Positions 34,156 through 42,929 are shown, counted from the first letter of the stretch. The stretch is 64,000 bases of DNA from DATBVX01 sp963810775 (GCA_963810775.1 CAWEOT010000012.1:17294-81293); one strand, 5' to 3'. Notes: a model not told the origin generated them from the sequence alone. Program-made: numbers and translations.

Positions 34156-34929
34156 TCATGTTCTGCACAGTGCGACGAAGTATTTCAGTGCATCGGCTGT
34201 CGAAGGTCGAGTCGGATGGCATTCGACGCCGATGACTCCTGCATAGCCGCTGTCGCGCAGCTCGGCCAGCTTGCCCCTCCAGTCGATCTTTCCCGAGCCG
34301 GGTTCGCCACGGCCCGGAAAATCGGCCACCTGCACGTGGCCGATCGCACCCAAGATCTGCTTCAGGACTGCCTGGGTGTCTTCGCCTTCGGCAACGGAGT
34401 GGTACAGATCGTAGAGCACCTTCACCCGCGGCGAATTCACCTGTCGAGCGACACCGTAGGAATCTTCGGTGCGACTGAAGAGGACGCCGGGGTGATCGAC
34501 ACGTGTGTTCACCGCTTCGAGCAGGATCGTCACGCCCAGTTCTGCAGCCACTTCTGTCGCACGCGCAAATGCAGTGGACACGATGCGCAGTGATTCCTGA
34601 CGCTTTAGATACGGAGCGCCCATCCCGGATCCGCAAACCACGTGCGGGCATTTGAGCTGAAGGGCAACCTCGGCAGTGCGCCGGAAAAGGCTCAGAAAAT
34701 GGTCGTGAGTCTTCGGGTCGACCAGCATCGTCCGCGGATCCGTGAGCAGCGTCCACAGCTGCACACCGTTCCCATCAAGTGCCCTTTGCAAGGAAGCGAT
34801 ATCGCGGCCATCGGTGGTGAACATCTCGACCTTGCGGATGCCGGCCGCTGCCGCCGCCTCGACTCGCTTCTCAAGGCTTTCACCGGCCTCGTGGAACATG
34901 TATTCGATGTTGGCTGACACTTCGAACAT
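34156..34929 (-). CDS. Hydroxypyruvate isomerase-like TIM-barrel protein
   Basis: This 257-residue sugar isomerase/epimerase (AP endonuclease 2 superfamily) begins MFEVSANIEYMFHEAGESLE and has ILLEAVNTRVDHPGVLFSRT with the metal Glu, VKVLYDLYHSVAEGEDTQAV with Asp and His, HVQVADFPGRGEPGSG with His, and IGVECHPT with the final Glu. This is the hydroxypyruvate isomerase (Hyi) pattern. The ATG at 34929 has GGAG on the minus strand upstream and fits the family start; a longer frame to 34998 adds 23 unrelated residues. It is a paralogue of the next gene upstream and is translated after it. Confidence 0.83.
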   Translation of the reverse strand: MFEVSANIEYMFHEAGESLEKRVEAAAAAGIRKVEMFTTDGRDIASLQRALDGNGVQLWTLLTDPRTMLVDPKTHDHFLSLFRRTAEVALQLKCPHVVCGSGMGAPYLKRQESLRIVSTAFARATEVAAELGVTILLEAVNTRVDHPGVLFSRTEDSYGVARQVNSPRVKVLYDLYHSVAEGEDTQAVLKQILGAIGHVQVADFPGRGEPGSGKIDWRGKLAELRDSGYAGVIGVECHPTRPSTADALKYFVALCRT

Positions 34930-35007
34930 GGAAAGGCTCCTACAGACCCACCGAGCGAGTAGCTGGGTACAGGGAAAGCAACCGGAGGCGCCGGTCACGC
35001 CAACGGG

Positions 35008-35778
35008 TCACGCTTGTAAGGCTCGTCGTGTGCTTTCGAGGGCTGACCGTGTCGAGAGCCCATTGAGTTTGAATTCGAGCCCTATGGCACCCCGATAGCC
35101 TTCCTGATCGAGCATGGCAAGCACGTGACGCCAGACGATTTCACCGGTTCCGGGTGCACCACGCCCCGGCATGTCGGCAATCTGGATGTGTGCCACCCAT
35201 TCCATTCGCCCCTTGAGCAGGGTGTGAATGTCATCGCCCATCACGATCGAGTGATAGGCGTCGTAGATGAGCCGCAGGCCGTCGCTGTTGACCGTTGCCA
35301 CCAGGTCGAGACCCTCGCTCACCGAATTCAGATACATGCCCGGGTGATCCACGCGGGTGTTGAGGGGCTCGAGCAGCAGCGTCGCCCCGTTTTCCCTGGC
35401 GATCTCGGCAGCTTGAGCCAGGGATTCGAGCGCGATATCGAAATGCGCCTCGCGCGACACGCCCTCGAGCTCGAAACCGGAGGCGATGATCAGCCGGTTG
35501 CAGCCCAGGGTCCGAGCCGGCTCCATGCTCTCTCGCACGGCGTCGAGGAATTCCGTGCGTTGCGCGCGATCGACGATGCTACGACGAGGATCTACGCTGA
35601 AGCTGGTCAGTACCAGCCCGGTGTCATCGAGCGCCTTGCGGATGGCCCTGATCGGCTTGTCGCGCCACAGATGGAATTCCACGCCATACAGGCCGCACTC
35701 CGCGGCCTTGTGAACGCGCTCAGCGATATCCGCAGTTTCATCGGCGAACAGCCACTCAATACATGCTGACAGTTTCAT
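35008..35778 (-). CDS. Hydroxypyruvate isomerase-like TIM-barrel protein (paralogue)
   Basis: The 256-residue protein has the same fold and motifs as its neighbour: MKLSACIEWLFADETADIAE, LLLEPLNTRVDHPGMYLNSV, LRLIYDAYHSIVMGDDIHTL, HIQIADMPGRGAPGTGEI, GAIGLEFKLNG. All four likely metal ligands are kept. Two adjacent Hyi-like genes with clear but limited similarity suggest action on two related ketose or keto-acid intermediates, for instance breakdown of the keto-sugar released by deglycosylation. It is separated from the TonB receptor gene upstream by a strong terminator, so it starts its own transcript or relies on read-through. Confidence 0.83.
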   Translation of the reverse strand: MKLSACIEWLFADETADIAERVHKAAECGLYGVEFHLWRDKPIRAIRKALDDTGLVLTSFSVDPRRSIVDRAQRTEFLDAVRESMEPARTLGCNRLIIASGFELEGVSREAHFDIALESLAQAAEIARENGATLLLEPLNTRVDHPGMYLNSVSEGLDLVATVNSDGLRLIYDAYHSIVMGDDIHTLLKGRMEWVAHIQIADMPGRGAPGTGEIVWRHVLAMLDQEGYRGAIGLEFKLNGLSTRSALESTRRALQA

Positions 35779-35787
35779 TACGGCAGG

Positions 35788-35818
35788 AACGCCCCCACCC
35801 GCATCGGGCGGGGGCGTT
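35788..35818 (-). terminator. Hairpin terminator after the TonB receptor gene
   Basis: AACGCCCCCACCCG (35788-35801) pairs with CGGGCGGGGGCGTT (35805-35818) around a 3-base loop, with one mismatch. It lies in the 54 bp between the receptor stop and the next gene. Only a short T run follows on the minus strand. Confidence 0.65.
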
Positions 35819-35832
35819 GCAGAGGTGCCTGA

Positions 35833-38163
35833 TCAGAAGGTGAACTGCACCCTGACACCATAGGTCCGCGGGGCGCCGAAAACCCAGTTGAAATCATCGT
35901 TCGCTGGGCCCGCGCTGATGAAGTTCATGTAGTTGATGGGCTGCTCGTCTTCCAGGTTGCGGCCATAAGCCTGCACGCTCCAGGCGCCGTTCCCGCTGAG
36001 GTACTCGAGGCTGACATCGGTCTGAGTGTAAGAGTCCTGCTTGCTATCCTGATAGTTGAAGACGGAGTTGAAGTAATCGTCCTTGTAACGGCTGAAAACG
36101 CTGCCAGTCAGTGTGCCCGCGCCCAAGTGCCAGGTGTGGTCGTAGCCGAGCGTGAGAATCCACTCGGGAGCGTTGGGTAACGTGTTGCCGCTCGCGTCGC
36201 TCGGCACCGTGTTGGCATTGCAGCCACCGACGCACTGGACGGCTTCCTCGAGCGGCGCGAACTCCTTGTACTCGGCGCTCAGGTAGTTTGCGGTCAACCG
36301 CAACCGGTCGTTTTCGGTGAAGTTCACTTCGTACTCGGCCTCGACACCGTAGATTTCGGCCTTGCCGGCGTTGAAGATCTGACCACCTACCGTGGTGTCG
36401 AGCAGCACGGACGCCTGCAGGTCCTTGTAATCGTAATAGAAGGCGGCCACATTAAAGAGCGATTCCCCCCCGAACTGGTTCTTGGAACCGATCTCGTATG
36501 CAATGTTGGTTTCAGGGTCGTAAGTGCCCACCGCGTCGAAACCACCGGCCTTGTACCCCTTGCTGACCTTCGCGTAGTGCAGGTGACCACGGTCGGGCTC
36601 ATAGTTCAGACCCACGGTCCATGTGGTCTCGTTATGGTCGAAACTCGCCGGGTTCACGACATTTGCGTCTTCGATCGGTCGCAAGAACTCCAGGCCGCCC
36701 GGGGCAATGGCCGGAGGACCGGCGAAGCTGTAGAACGTGCCGCTCTTTTCGTCCTTCGTGTAGCGCGCACCCAGGATGGCCTTGAAAGTGTCCGCGAATG
36801 GCACCTCGATCTGGCCGAACGCGGCCTTTGACTCGGAATCGAAGTCGGGTCGGTAGAAGGTATTGAGATAGATCCCGACACCCTTCGGATCTGCCTGCTG
36901 GCCGAATGGCAGGTGCAGGCCACCCTTACCATCGATCTCGTCCTTGTAGTAGAAGAGGCCTGCCTGCCAGAAGAAGCCGCTGTCCGCGGTGCTTGAGAAC
37001 CGCAGCTCGTGAGTCATCGTGTCATCGTCCTCCTCACGGTAGAACATCAGGTTGGGCAGGCCCTGCGCTCCGTCCCAATGGGAGCTACGAAAAGCGAAGC
37101 GGTAGATCGCCGCGATACTCGCACCGGAGTATTCGAGTGAACCGCGATAAGCAGTCGTGTCCTGGTTTCTCTCTCCGAGCCACGGTGCGGAGTTCACATA
37201 GTTATCGCGATCAATGGTATTGACGTAACGCGTTCCGTACGGGGCACAGCCGAAGCCAGGCGCGAGAGTCGCAACTGTCACCCAGCCCGGCGATGAGCAA
37301 GTCCCGGGTACCGGTGCATCGGCCGTAAACGGCGGGAAGTTGGCGTTTGCCGCAGCGTAGGACGGGACGAGCTTCTCCTCGGCATACTCGCCCGCGAGGT
37401 AGAGTGACAGAGCGTCCGTGATCTTGAACAACACGCCGAGTCGATAGGCCTGATTGTCCTCACTGTTAGTCGCTTCGTTGAAGTTCGGGTGGTCGGTGTA
37501 GCCGTCATGATTGTTGTACATGCCGGCCAGTCGAATCGCTACGTGATCGCCGAGTGCGAAGTTGAGCGCGCCGTTATAGATTTGCGAAGAGTAATCGCCA
37601 AAATCCGCTGAGACCGATCCATCCACTCCGTTCAACGACGGCTTGCGCGCGATGACGTTAATCGCTCCCGCAGTGGCGTTACGTCCGTACAAAGTTCCCT
37701 GGGGCCCACGCAGCACTTCGACGCGTTCGAGGTCGAACATCGCCGCATTGATGAAATTGCCGCGGTTGATGTAGTCGCCGTCGATGTTGAAGGTCATCGC
37801 CTGGTCGCCGCCCTCATCGTTGGCATTCGACTGGACACCCCGCACCGACAGCCGCACGAACCCTACGTCGTTGACCGCGGTGAAGTCCGGTGCCAGGCGC
37901 GAGACGCCCGTGAGATCGGTAACTCCGGCATTTGCGAGTTGTTCGGAGGAAAAGGCGCTGATCGCGATCGGTACATCCTGAATGTCCTGCTTGCGGTATT
38001 GAGCGGTGACGACCATTTCCTCGATGGGTTGCACGCCCTCGACCTGTGCCTCTTCCTGTGAGTACGACGTCAGTGGCAATGCCGCCCCGATCAGGCACGG
38101 CAGAACTAACAAGGACAAACGCCCGCAAGAAAGGACCGGCGCTCGAGACGTTTGGACGGACAT
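35833..38163 (-). CDS. TonB-dependent outer-membrane receptor
   Basis: This 776-residue receptor has an N-terminal signal (SLLVLPCLIGAALPLTSYSQ), a TonB-box-like EEMVVTAQYRKQ near residue 46, and the plug domain with RVEVLRGPQGTLYGRNATAG and AGAINVIARKP. The beta-barrel then runs to the terminal phenylalanine (GVRVQFTF). The start at 38163 is chosen because the longer frame to 38304 runs through the operator and promoter region. It is the only intact receptor near the deglycosylation island and probably brings in the plant glycoside. Operator O6 lies 76 bp upstream of the start, so it is likely part of the regulon. The TetR gene at 38324 is upstream on the same strand. Confidence 0.9.
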   Translation of the reverse strand: MSVQTSRAPVLSCGRLSLLVLPCLIGAALPLTSYSQEEAQVEGVQPIEEMVVTAQYRKQDIQDVPIAISAFSSEQLANAGVTDLTGVSRLAPDFTAVNDVGFVRLSVRGVQSNANDEGGDQAMTFNIDGDYINRGNFINAAMFDLERVEVLRGPQGTLYGRNATAGAINVIARKPSLNGVDGSVSADFGDYSSQIYNGALNFALGDHVAIRLAGMYNNHDGYTDHPNFNEATNSEDNQAYRLGVLFKITDALSLYLAGEYAEEKLVPSYAAANANFPPFTADAPVPGTCSSPGWVTVATLAPGFGCAPYGTRYVNTIDRDNYVNSAPWLGERNQDTTAYRGSLEYSGASIAAIYRFAFRSSHWDGAQGLPNLMFYREEDDDTMTHELRFSSTADSGFFWQAGLFYYKDEIDGKGGLHLPFGQQADPKGVGIYLNTFYRPDFDSESKAAFGQIEVPFADTFKAILGARYTKDEKSGTFYSFAGPPAIAPGGLEFLRPIEDANVVNPASFDHNETTWTVGLNYEPDRGHLHYAKVSKGYKAGGFDAVGTYDPETNIAYEIGSKNQFGGESLFNVAAFYYDYKDLQASVLLDTTVGGQIFNAGKAEIYGVEAEYEVNFTENDRLRLTANYLSAEYKEFAPLEEAVQCVGGCNANTVPSDASGNTLPNAPEWILTLGYDHTWHLGAGTLTGSVFSRYKDDYFNSVFNYQDSKQDSYTQTDVSLEYLSGNGAWSVQAYGRNLEDEQPINYMNFISAGPANDDFNWVFGAPRTYGVRVQFTF

Positions 38164-38238
38164 CTGCTTAACCCCCCAGCTTGATTGTGACGCCCAACCG
38201 GAATGTTCCTCAGAGACCCCGGCTGATGAATTAGGAAT

Positions 38239-38254
38239 TAAAATCCTAATTCTA
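38239..38254. promoter_or_regulatory. Putative TetR operator O6 upstream of the TonB receptor
   Basis: TAAAATCCTAATTCTA matches TAGAAT-N4-ATTCTA at 11 of 12 positions. It is embedded in further dyads (TTAGGA...TCCTAA at 38231-38249). On the minus strand a weak promoter TTATGG-N17-TAGGAT (38266-38271, 38243-38248) overlaps it. Confidence 0.55.
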
Positions 38255-38323
38255 GTATTAGGAGACCATAAGTCCATGACGGCGTCAAGGGACGCTGCGG
38301 TCAACCGGATGAGAGTGCCTGGA

Positions 38324-39025
38324 TTACTTAGAGCGCGAGCGAGCGCCCGCGACCTTCGGCCGCACTTGCCGTGGGTCTCCCAGCAAGAAGAACAGGGTCA
38401 TCAGGCTCACGTCTTCGAGCAACTGATCCCAGTTTCCCTCCCCCGCCACATCGCCCATCGTGCCGAGCCCAAGGTAGCGGCCAATCGATGCGTACACGAC
38501 GTGAAAGCACGCCTCGACCGCATGGTCCGGGTCCGAGTGCCTGATCTCGCTGCGGCGTTCGAGCAGCAGAAGCCGGAAGTCATGCAGAGCCTGATTGAAA
38601 TGTTTCTTGCCGATTTCCCCGGCAACCGGGTCGCTCGCGCCCAGTTCCATGAAGGCGCGCAGAATCGCTGCATGCTTACGCAGAAATTTGCCGAACTGCG
38701 TGACGGTTTCAAGCACGAGTTCCCTGAGCGGCAGTTCCTGCCGGCGTAACCGGTTGATGAAGGCTGCCTGGTCGATGTCGAGACGATCGAGTACGCGGAC
38801 TTGTACCAGCCGGATCAGATCGTCCTTGCCGCTCACGCGGCAGTAGATGGAGCCGATCGAGACCTTCGAGCGGCGGCTCAGCTCCTGCAGCGTGAATTCG
38901 GAATAGCCCTTTTCGGCGAGCAGTGCCGTGGCGGCATCAAGGACGCGTTCGAACGAAGCGCGGCTCCGATCCTGTTTCGGTTCTCGAGCCAGCGCGACCC
39001 TGGTATCAGATGCCAGTCTTGCCAT
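38324..39025 (-). CDS. TetR-family regulator (second copy)
   Basis: This 233-residue paralogue of the regulator at 27232 has the N-terminal arm REPKQDRSRASFERVLDAAT and the HTH FTLQELSRRSKVSIGSIYCR, nearly identical to the first copy in the recognition helix. The C-terminal domain has LRELVLETVTQFGKFLRKHA and ACFHVVYASIGRYLGLGT. The two probably bind the same or very similar operators but may sense different ligands. The ATG at 39025 is preceded by a purine-rich GGAGCGAGG on the minus strand; a longer frame to 39103 has no such site. It sits between the TonB receptor and the divergently transcribed amidohydrolase. Confidence 0.88.
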   Translation of the reverse strand: MARLASDTRVALAREPKQDRSRASFERVLDAATALLAEKGYSEFTLQELSRRSKVSIGSIYCRVSGKDDLIRLVQVRVLDRLDIDQAAFINRLRRQELPLRELVLETVTQFGKFLRKHAAILRAFMELGASDPVAGEIGKKHFNQALHDFRLLLLERRSEIRHSDPDHAVEACFHVVYASIGRYLGLGTMGDVAGEGNWDQLLEDVSLMTLFFLLGDPRQVRPKVAGARSRSK

Positions 39026-39250
39026 TTCGCCTCGCTCCTCATCTTGCTGGATGCCGCGCCGCAAAATTTCCCGAACTCTACCCGATCTGACCTTCGGGTA
39101 CACCTCGCCGCGGCCCGCGCCTACGCTCGAGAGGTCGCAGCGACATACACATCACTGCCGCCAAAACTAGAATCCTTGTTATGATTTACTGTGGCCGAGC
39201 GGATTTGAGCACTGCGGCCACTTGCGTCCTCGACCGCGGAGACCTCACAA

Positions 39251-40381
39251 ATGATCGATCGACGTGCTGTGATCAAGGGTGGGTTGCTGGCCGGTGCTGC
39301 TGCAGCCTGGGGCGTCCACGGTGACGGTGCGGCATCGACGCCTGACATGCGGCGCATCGCGACTGAAGAGGGTTTCAACATTCCGGAGGTCGCGCGCGCA
39401 ACGGCACGGATTCTCCCCGGGATTGTCGGCCGAGAACCCGGTGAAGCCGCGGTTTTCGGCGTCGATCGGCCTCGATCGGGCGACGAGGGTCCACCGCCGT
39501 GGCTACATCAGCTCAGCGACATCGGCGCCGGACGCATCGCCGACATGGACCGTGCCGGTATTTCCATGCAGGTCATGTTGCTCTCCTCGCCCGGTGTGCA
39601 AATGTTCGAGGCGGGCGAGGCCCGCGATCTGTCAAAGCTTGCGAACGACCGGCTCGCCGTTGCGATCCGCAACTACCCCCAGCGTTTCGCCGGCCTCGCG
39701 GCCATTCCCCCACAGGACCCTCCTTTCGCAGCGCGGGAGCTGGAACGAGCGGTGAAGAGCCTCGGATTGAACGGCGCGATCATCAACTCACATACTTCGG
39801 GTCACTACCTCGACGAAGCGCCGTACCGTCCTATCCTGGAGGCGGCTGCCGCGCTCGACGTACCGATCTATATTCACCCGCGCGCACCGTCACCGCAGAT
39901 GGTCGGCCCATACCTCGACTATGGGATGGTGGGGGCCATCTGGGGTTACGCTGTCGAGACCAGTGCACACGCGTTGCGTCTCATTTTCAGCGGCGTTTTC
40001 GACCAACTGCCGAAGCTCAGGATCATCATCGGCCATATGGGCGAAGGGATACCGTTCTTCCTCGATCGCCTCGACACCCACTATGCAGCGGGCGGCGGTC
40101 GTCGTCCGGGTTCGAAGCCGCTCTCGCGTCCGCCGAGCCAGATCTTCCGCGCACACTTCACGATCACGACCAGCGGCATGAACTGGGGTCCTGCGCTGCG
40201 CCTTGCTCTGGAAACGCTCGGGCCGGATCGCATCATGTTTGCCGCCGATTATCCGTTCGAGAACGCACCCGCTGCGGTGGCGCGTATCGATGCACTAGGG
40301 CTCGATGCGAATACGCTCGCCAGTCTCTACCACCGCAATGCGGAGCGCGTATTCCGCCTGGCCGGTCCGGCTCGAACTTGA
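39251..40381 (+). CDS. Amidohydrolase of the ACMSD / dihydroxybenzoate-decarboxylase family, Tat-exported
   Basis: This 376-residue protein begins with a twin-arginine signal (MIDRRAVIKGGLLAGAAAAW), followed by an amidohydrolase-2 barrel. The metal or substrate residues expected for gamma-resorcylate-type decarboxylases are visible: IATEEGFNIPE (Glu of the EExF motif), PIYIHPRAPSP (His), IIGHMGEGIPFFLDR (His) and IMFAADYPFENA (Asp). These enzymes decarboxylate hydroxybenzoates without O2 or hydrolyse related compounds. Export by Tat is unusual for this family, though it is seen in secreted relatives. A half-operator (TAGAAT at 39168) lies upstream. It starts a run with a TIM-barrel and a Gfo/Idh/MocA gene. 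Confidence 0.8.
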   Translation: MIDRRAVIKGGLLAGAAAAWGVHGDGAASTPDMRRIATEEGFNIPEVARATARILPGIVGREPGEAAVFGVDRPRSGDEGPPPWLHQLSDIGAGRIADMDRAGISMQVMLLSSPGVQMFEAGEARDLSKLANDRLAVAIRNYPQRFAGLAAIPPQDPPFAARELERAVKSLGLNGAIINSHTSGHYLDEAPYRPILEAAAALDVPIYIHPRAPSPQMVGPYLDYGMVGAIWGYAVETSAHALRLIFSGVFDQLPKLRIIIGHMGEGIPFFLDRLDTHYAAGGGRRPGSKPLSRPPSQIFRAHFTITTSGMNWGPALRLALETLGPDRIMFAADYPFENAPAAVARIDALGLDANTLASLYHRNAERVFRLAGPART

Positions 40382-40442
40382 CCGCTGCATCTGCCCTCAA
40401 TGCAACCGACCCATTACACGTGATTGAGCACGGAGAACTGAA

Positions 40443-41684
40443 ATGAGTGCTGCCCCCTTCCATCCAAAGCCGATGAAGCTGAGCGTACTGACAGCGGCGC
40501 TGCAGGAACTCACGCTGCGTGAACGCCGTGATCCAGATCCGGATCTCGCAGTCGAGGAGTGGCTCGACTTCGCGCGCGACCTGGGCGTGCCGTACATCCA
40601 GCTCTCGGCAGCGCTGCACCCTTCCGAGGCTGACGTGCCCGCGGAGGCTTTGCTCGATCCGGTCGCGAATACGCTGGACTTGCGCGCTCCGCTCGACCGC
40701 CGCCGCGCGGACCGGATTCTCGCCGCGATGCGCGAAACAGGCGTCGGGCTATCGGACCTCGCCTACTTCGACAACATGCTGATCGCGGATGAATCGATCC
40801 GCCGCAAGAAACACGCCTTCATGCTGCGCGTGTTCGATGCAGCGGTGCTCCTCGGCACCAATGCAGTCTGCGGCTTCGTCGGCCGGAACTACGACCTCGA
40901 GATGGACCAGAACCTCGCGATGTTCGAGGAAGTTTTCGTCCCGCTGCTCAAGGAAGCGAAGGCACGCGGACTGACCTATCGCGTCGAGCAGTGCCCGATG
41001 CCGGGCTGGACGGTGCTCGACCGCTGGCACAACAACCTCGCCTATGCTCCGGGGCCCTGGATCGCTCTGCACCGAATCTGCGAGAAGCACGGTGTGGGCG
41101 AGCAGTTCCGGATTCACTACGATCCGTCGCATGCGATCCTGATGGGTCAGGACACGCGTTCCATCTTCCAGTACCTGAAGGACGAGGGTTATAACTTTCT
41201 CATCGCCGGCTTTCACGTGAAGGGCCAGGTCATCGACAGCCGCGGGGTCTCGGCCTGGGGATACGGCGGTCAGACGTTGGAGCGCGGCGACTGGCAGGGT
41301 TCGCGGCCTTCCGCTCGACCAGCCGACCACGCCAACGCCTGGAAGAAGCAGGTCGTACTGTGCGAGCACGAACTGCCGGGCACGGCGCGCCACGATCCGC
41401 TGGCTTATCTGCAGAATCGCACCGTCGACTGGCTCGATCACCAGCTTGCGGCACGCGAACTCCTCGCGATCGATCCCGCAGAGACCTTCCTCGTCGTCGA
41501 GCACGAGTACCCCGCGGCCCGCGTGCAGGACCGCGCGAAGCTCGCGCCGATACTGAAAGGTTCGCTCGCATTCACAAAGGCCATCGACGAAGCTGCAGCG
41601 GCAATGTACGCGCTGCAACACCAGGTGCTCGCGAGTCAAGGCATCCCGGTCCAGGGTGTGGGCCGCCAAGCGTACAGGTCATAG
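40443..41684 (+). CDS. Sugar phosphate isomerase/epimerase-like TIM-barrel protein
   Basis: This 413-residue xylose-isomerase-like TIM-barrel protein is longer than the other barrels here. Candidate metal ligands are Glu in TYRVEQCPMPG, Asp and His in FRIHYDPSHAILMGQD, His in LIAGFHVKGQVID and Glu in FLVVEHEYPAAR. It begins SVLTAALQELTLRERRDPDP and has a C-terminal extension of about 40 residues. It is followed 2 bp later by the Gfo/Idh/MocA gene, the classic pairing of an NAD-dependent sugar oxidase with an isomerase/lyase, as in DgpA-DgpC-type C-deglycosylation and in inositol or keto-sugar catabolism. No beta-subunit gene is adjacent. Confidence 0.77.
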   Translation: MSAAPFHPKPMKLSVLTAALQELTLRERRDPDPDLAVEEWLDFARDLGVPYIQLSAALHPSEADVPAEALLDPVANTLDLRAPLDRRRADRILAAMRETGVGLSDLAYFDNMLIADESIRRKKHAFMLRVFDAAVLLGTNAVCGFVGRNYDLEMDQNLAMFEEVFVPLLKEAKARGLTYRVEQCPMPGWTVLDRWHNNLAYAPGPWIALHRICEKHGVGEQFRIHYDPSHAILMGQDTRSIFQYLKDEGYNFLIAGFHVKGQVIDSRGVSAWGYGGQTLERGDWQGSRPSARPADHANAWKKQVVLCEHELPGTARHDPLAYLQNRTVDWLDHQLAARELLAIDPAETFLVVEHEYPAARVQDRAKLAPILKGSLAFTKAIDEAAAAMYALQHQVLASQGIPVQGVGRQAYRS

Positions 41685-41686
41685 GT

Positions 41687-42832
41687 ATGAGCAAGGACAT
41701 CGCAACACGTCGTCTGCGCGCGGGTATCGTCGGTGGCGGACGCGGCGCTTTCATCGGGTCCGTACACCGGATTGCCGCCGAGCTCGACGGCCAGGCGAAC
41801 GTCGTCGCCGGGGCCATGTCGTCGGACCCGACGATTGCGCGAGAGAGCGCCGCCGCGTGGTTCCTGGATCGGAGTTACGACTCATTTGAAGTTATGGCGC
41901 GCGAAGAGGCCGCTCGCCCCGACGGCATCGACTTGGTGATCGTTGCCACACCGAACAACCTGCACTTCCCGGTCGCGAATGCGTTCCTGGATGCAGGCAT
42001 CCACGTGATGTGCGACAAGCCACTGGCATTCACGCTTGCCGAAGCAGAGCAGCTCGCCGCGAGAACGACACTCGGCAAGACCCTCCTTGGGCTCACTCAC
42101 ACCTACACGGGCTATCCCGCCGTGCGCGAAGCACGAGAGCTGGTCCGCACTGGCGCCATCGGCTCGCTGCGCAAGGTACTCGTCGAGTATCAACAGGACT
42201 GGCTGATGGAGCCGCTCGAGAAGCGCGGCAACAAGCAGGCTGAGTGGCGCACGGATCCCGCTCGCGCAGGCTTGAGCTGCTGTGTCGGGGATATCGGCAC
42301 GCATGCGGCGAACCTGCTCGAGTACATCACGGGTAAATCCATCACATCACTCTGTGCAGACCTAACGAGCTTCGTGCCGGGACGCCCGCTCGACGACGAC
42401 GCGAACATCCTGTTACGTCTCGAGGGCGGCGGCAAAGGAACACTCGTGTGTTCGCAAGTGGCGTGCGGCGAGGAGAACAATCTCTGGATCCGCATTTACG
42501 GTACGAAGGCGGGGCTCGAATGGCACCAGCAGGAACCGAACACACTGATTCTGAAACCCGCCGGGGAACCCTGGCGACTGCTGCGAACCGCGGGTGGCTA
42601 CATGAGCGAAGCCGCCAAAGCGGCAACACGCACGCCCGGCGGCCATCCGGAAGGCTATCTCGAAGCCTTCGCGAACCTTTATCGCGCGTTCGTTGCGGAT
42701 ATCCGTCGCGTTGCGGCCGGCGATCGACCCCAGGGCGGCTATGCTAGTGCGCAGGATGGGTTGCGCGGCATGCAGTTCATCGCTCGCGCTGTCGAAAGCT
42801 CTGAGCAAGGCGCTCGCTGGGTGAATGTTTGA
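41687..42832 (+). CDS. Gfo/Idh/MocA-family NAD(P)-dependent oxidoreductase
   Basis: This 381-residue protein has the Rossmann motif LRAGIVGGGRGAFIGSVHR at the N-terminus, the VIVATPNNLHFPVANAFLDA strand, and the MCDKPLAFTLAEAEQLA motif with the catalytic lysine of the (D/E)KP signature. The C-terminal domain has GLSCCVGDIGTHAANLLEYI with the conserved Asp/His. Family members oxidise sugar C3 or inositol; DgpA, which 3-oxidises puerarin, is one. The ATG at 41687 starts 2 bp after the previous stop; the long upstream open frame is only the shadow of that gene. It may give a second, cytoplasmic route to 3-keto-glycosides. Confidence 0.86.
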   Translation: MSKDIATRRLRAGIVGGGRGAFIGSVHRIAAELDGQANVVAGAMSSDPTIARESAAAWFLDRSYDSFEVMAREEAARPDGIDLVIVATPNNLHFPVANAFLDAGIHVMCDKPLAFTLAEAEQLAARTTLGKTLLGLTHTYTGYPAVREARELVRTGAIGSLRKVLVEYQQDWLMEPLEKRGNKQAEWRTDPARAGLSCCVGDIGTHAANLLEYITGKSITSLCADLTSFVPGRPLDDDANILLRLEGGGKGTLVCSQVACGEENNLWIRIYGTKAGLEWHQQEPNTLILKPAGEPWRLLRTAGGYMSEAAKAATRTPGGHPEGYLEAFANLYRAFVADIRRVAAGDRPQGGYASAQDGLRGMQFIARAVESSEQGARWVNV

Positions 42833-42929
42833 TCGCGGCCCTGCTTGAGGGCTCGCGAGCATGTGCAAGCATCGGACGCGTGAAGTGCGCAGGCGATCGG
42901 CTCATGCAGACCAGAGTTAGGGTCAACAG

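Noticed and set aside
39168..39183. A seventh TetR operator upstream of the amidohydrolase
   Set aside because: TAGAATCCTTGTTATG has a perfect left half but only 3 of 6 matches in the right half, so I list it as a half-site and not as a regulatory feature.
41360..41686. A long N-terminal extension of the Gfo/Idh/MocA protein
   Set aside because: The extension is Arg-rich and overlaps the TIM-barrel gene; the Rossmann motif begins properly after the ATG at 41687.
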